NCBI GenBank assembly: GCA_016721465.1
Contig: JADKIA010000004.1
Span: 496,001 to 560,000, forward strand
Length of the DNA: 64,000 nt
Direction of reading: 5' to 3'
From: Ideonella sp.
Lineage (GTDB): Bacteria; Pseudomonadota; Gammaproteobacteria; Burkholderiales; Burkholderiaceae_C
Position 1 is the stretch's first letter. Every line of letters begins with the position of its first letter. This document shows positions 61,976 to 64,000 of this stretch, in pieces. Under the pieces are notes generated by a model, which was not told the origin of the DNA, searched no databases, and saw only the letters and a list, made by a program, of their open reading frames with translations. The position numbers and the translations under genes were made by a program.

Positions 61976-63082
61976 ATGAACCTGACCGCCGCTGCCACCC
62001 CGGACGCCAACACCGACCCATGGTGGCGGGGGTTTGTCCGGCGCGGCCTGCGCAACCTGCTGGTGTGCCTGGTGATTGCCGTGCTCATCTGGTTGATGGG
62101 GCCGGCGCAGCAGAGTCTGTTCATCGCCTGCGTGTACTCCATCGCCATCGGCACCCTCTGCTGGTTCTTCATCGACGGCAGCCGCATGCTGCTGTCCCGC
62201 TGGCTGGTGCGCTGTGCGCCCGGCGACCCGGCCCTGCGCTCGCGATGGCCCGGGCTGGCCTGGATGATGTTGTGCATCCTGGGCGGCACGGTCGCTGGCT
62301 ACAGCCTGGGCAGCCAGATCGGCGACCTGCTGACGGGCTTTCGCACGCCCAGCCTGCTGGAGAACCGGCCGGCCATGGTGATCAGCCTGATTGCGGCCAT
62401 CGGCGCCACCTACTTCTTCTATGCCAACGAGCGCCTGCACCAGGAGCAGGCGGCCGCCGAAGCGGCCCGGCGCCTGGCGGCGGAGAGCCAGCTCAAGCTC
62501 ATCGAATCGCAACTCGAACCGCACATGCTGTTCAACACCTTGGCCAACCTGCGCGTGCTGATCGGGCTGGACGCCAGCCGCGCCCAGGCCATGCTGGACC
62601 ACCTGATCGCCTACCTGCGGGCCACGCTCAGCGCTTCACGTGCGGCCAGACACCCGCTGGCGTCGGAGTTCGACCGGGTGTCGGATTACCTTGCCCTTTT
62701 GGCCATCCGCATGGGCCCGCGTCTGCAGGTCCGCATGGAACTGCCCGACGATCTGCGCAGCCTGCCCGTGCCACCGCTGTTGTTGCAGCCGCTGGTGGAG
62801 AACTGCATTCACCACGGCCTGGAGCCCAAGGTGGCGGGCGGCCGCATCGAGTTGCGTGCAAGCCGCAACGGCTCGACCTTGCAGATCACCGTGCGTGACA
62901 CCGGCGTGGGGCTGGATGACACACCGGCCTCGCGGGGCACGGGCTTCGGCACGACCCAGGTGCGCGAGCGCCTGTCGGCGCTGTTTGGTGACCGCGCCGC
63001 CTTCACGCTCACTGCGGCCCACGACGCCGAGGGCGGCGCACTCGCCACCATCACCTTGCCCTTGGCCGAGCCCGCCGCATGA
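61976..63082 (+). CDS. LytS/AlgZ-type sensor histidine kinase
   Basis: 368 residues from the ATG at 61976. Four membrane helices (about 27-45, 47-66, 95-113 and 133-150) are followed by the His_kinase domain with the phosphorylated His183 in EPHMLFNTLANLR and an ATP-binding domain (LVENCIHHGLEP, DTGVGLDD, GTGFGTTQVRERL). The short periplasmic loops suggest sensing in the membrane. It overlaps the response regulator by 4 bp. It resembles AlgZ/FimS as partner of AlgR. Confidence 0.9.
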   Translation: MNLTAAATPDANTDPWWRGFVRRGLRNLLVCLVIAVLIWLMGPAQQSLFIACVYSIAIGTLCWFFIDGSRMLLSRWLVRCAPGDPALRSRWPGLAWMMLCILGGTVAGYSLGSQIGDLLTGFRTPSLLENRPAMVISLIAAIGATYFFYANERLHQEQAAAEAARRLAAESQLKLIESQLEPHMLFNTLANLRVLIGLDASRAQAMLDHLIAYLRATLSASRAARHPLASEFDRVSDYLALLAIRMGPRLQVRMELPDDLRSLPVPPLLLQPLVENCIHHGLEPKVAGGRIELRASRNGSTLQITVRDTGVGLDDTPASRGTGFGTTQVRERLSALFGDRAAFTLTAAHDAEGGALATITLPLAEPAA

Positions 63083-63930
63083 AGCCCACCGCCCTGATTG
63101 CCGAAGACGAACCGCTGCTGGCGGCGAGCCTGCAGGCCGAGCTGGCCAAGGCCTGGCCCGAGCTGGACATCGTTGCCAGCGTGCCCGACGGGCTGAGCGC
63201 GGTCACCCAGGCCATGGCGCTCAAGCCGGCCGTTTGCTTTCTGGATATTCGCATGCCCGGCCAGAGCGGGCTGGACGCAGCCCAAGCGCTGGCCGAGGAC
63301 TGGCCTGACGACACGCCTTTTCCGCTGCTGGTGTTCGTCACCGCCTACGACCAGTACGCGCTGCAAGCCTTCGAGGCGCAGGCGGTGGACTACCTCGTCA
63401 AGCCCGTGGAGCCCAGGCGTCTGGCTGCATGCATCGATCGCCTGCGCCGTCGCTTGACTGATCGGGCCGGAACGCCTGCCGACGCCACCTCGGTCCATGC
63501 CCAGCCGGATGCCGGCGTCGCGGCATCCGCCACGCGCATGGCCGACCACACCCTCGCCCAACTGCGCGCCTTGCTTGCCAACGTGCCCGGTGGGACGGCG
63601 CAGCCCAGGCTGGAGGTGATCCAGGCGGGCGTGGGCAACACGGTGCACATGGTGCCAGTGGCCGAGGTGCTGTATTTCGAGGCCGCCGACAAGTACCTGC
63701 GCGTGGTCACCGCCGAGCGCGAACACCTGATCCGCCTGTCGCTGCGGGAGTTGCTGCCGCAGTTGGACCCCGGCGTGTTCTGGCAGGTGCACCGCAGCGT
63801 GGTGGTGCGCGCCACCGCCATCACCACGGCGCTGCGCGACGAGACGGGCAAGGTCCATCTCACCTTGCGCGGTCGCTCGGAGCGGCTCACCGCCAGCCGG
63901 CTGTACGCCCACTTGTTCAGGGGCATGTGA
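63079..63930 (+). CDS. LytTR-family response regulator (AlgR-like)
   Basis: 283 residues. Receiver domain with the acidic pair Glu9-Asp10, phospho-acceptor Asp56 (CFLDIRMPG) and Lys108 (YLVKPVEP). After an Ala-rich linker the LytTR DNA-binding domain follows (VLYFEAADKYLRVVT, REHLIRLSLREL, FWQVHRSVVVR). It should bind paired direct repeats in DNA; such repeats lie before the transport cluster and just after this gene. Confidence 0.93.
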   Translation: MKPTALIAEDEPLLAASLQAELAKAWPELDIVASVPDGLSAVTQAMALKPAVCFLDIRMPGQSGLDAAQALAEDWPDDTPFPLLVFVTAYDQYALQAFEAQAVDYLVKPVEPRRLAACIDRLRRRLTDRAGTPADATSVHAQPDAGVAASATRMADHTLAQLRALLANVPGGTAQPRLEVIQAGVGNTVHMVPVAEVLYFEAADKYLRVVTAEREHLIRLSLRELLPQLDPGVFWQVHRSVVVRATAITTALRDETGKVHLTLRGRSERLTASRLYAHLFRGM

Positions 63931-63956
63931 ACCGCCTGCAAGTGGCGTGCTGCGGG

Positions 63957-63990
63957 CCGCATTTCGCGCCGCGCCACCACCATTTCGTCG
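63957..63990. promoter_or_regulatory. Two CATTTCG repeats downstream of the response regulator
   Basis: CATTTCG occurs at 63960 and 63981, a 21-bp period. The first is inside a 13-base match (CCGCATTTCGCGC, 63957-63969) to 57145-57157. The second reads CATTTCGTC, close to the AlgR consensus. It probably belongs to the promoter of a gene just outside the window. Confidence 0.5.
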
Positions 63991-64000
63991 CCTTGTATCG

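Overview
The window is GC-rich DNA from a betaproteobacterium, most likely of the order Burkholderiales (Rubrivivax/Leptothrix/Ideonella-like). The evidence is the core chromosomal run rng-maf-rlmH-rsfS-nadD-hemF-acyltransferase-purD-yebC at 46-53.7 kb together with the GC-rich codon use. I cannot fix the genus from the sequence alone.

About 1-46 kb looks like the right-hand part of an integrative conjugative element (ICE). From left to right it holds: (i) a type 2 BREX (Pgl) phage-defence operon on the minus strand, in the order xre regulator, pglW, pglX, pglY, pglZ, brxD, brxHI, with brxHI running off the left edge; (ii) a divergent two-gene Gabija-type pair on the plus strand, an OLD-family ATPase/TOPRIM nuclease and a UvrD-like helicase overlapping by 4 bp; (iii) an unknown gene made of two 69-residue repeats; (iv) an F-type (MPF-F) type IV secretion operon of about 21 kb on the plus strand: transglycosylase, OmpA-like lipoprotein, pilin, traL, E, K, B, dsbC, traV, C, trbI, S26 peptidase, traW, U, trbC, N, F, H, G, plus two small unknown secreted proteins; (v) a small membrane protein, an AbiE toxin-antitoxin pair and a P4-type tyrosine integrase, all on the minus strand. 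The integrase lies 185 bp from the 3' end of rng, so the element's right junction should lie there. No relaxase, coupling protein (TraD) or oriT is recognisable in the window; they would have to lie to the left.

From 46 kb onward the sequence is chromosomal. After the housekeeping operon come a HerA/DUF853 ATPase and two related secreted proteins. Then follows a transport cluster: periplasmic protein, ABC ATPase, FtsX-type permease, LolA-like protein and outer-membrane protein. A LytS-type sensor kinase and a LytTR response regulator follow. Three direct CRTTTCG repeats with exact 20-bp spacing lie before the transport cluster, and two more follow the response regulator. They resemble the AlgR/LytTR binding consensus and suggest that the two-component system controls the cluster.

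The most notable observations are: three anti-phage modules on one conjugative element; a one-base frameshift that cuts off the conserved C-terminus of pglZ; a composition break inside pglX suggesting a specificity-domain exchange; the duplicated unknown protein between the defence and conjugation blocks; and the LytTR repeat array.
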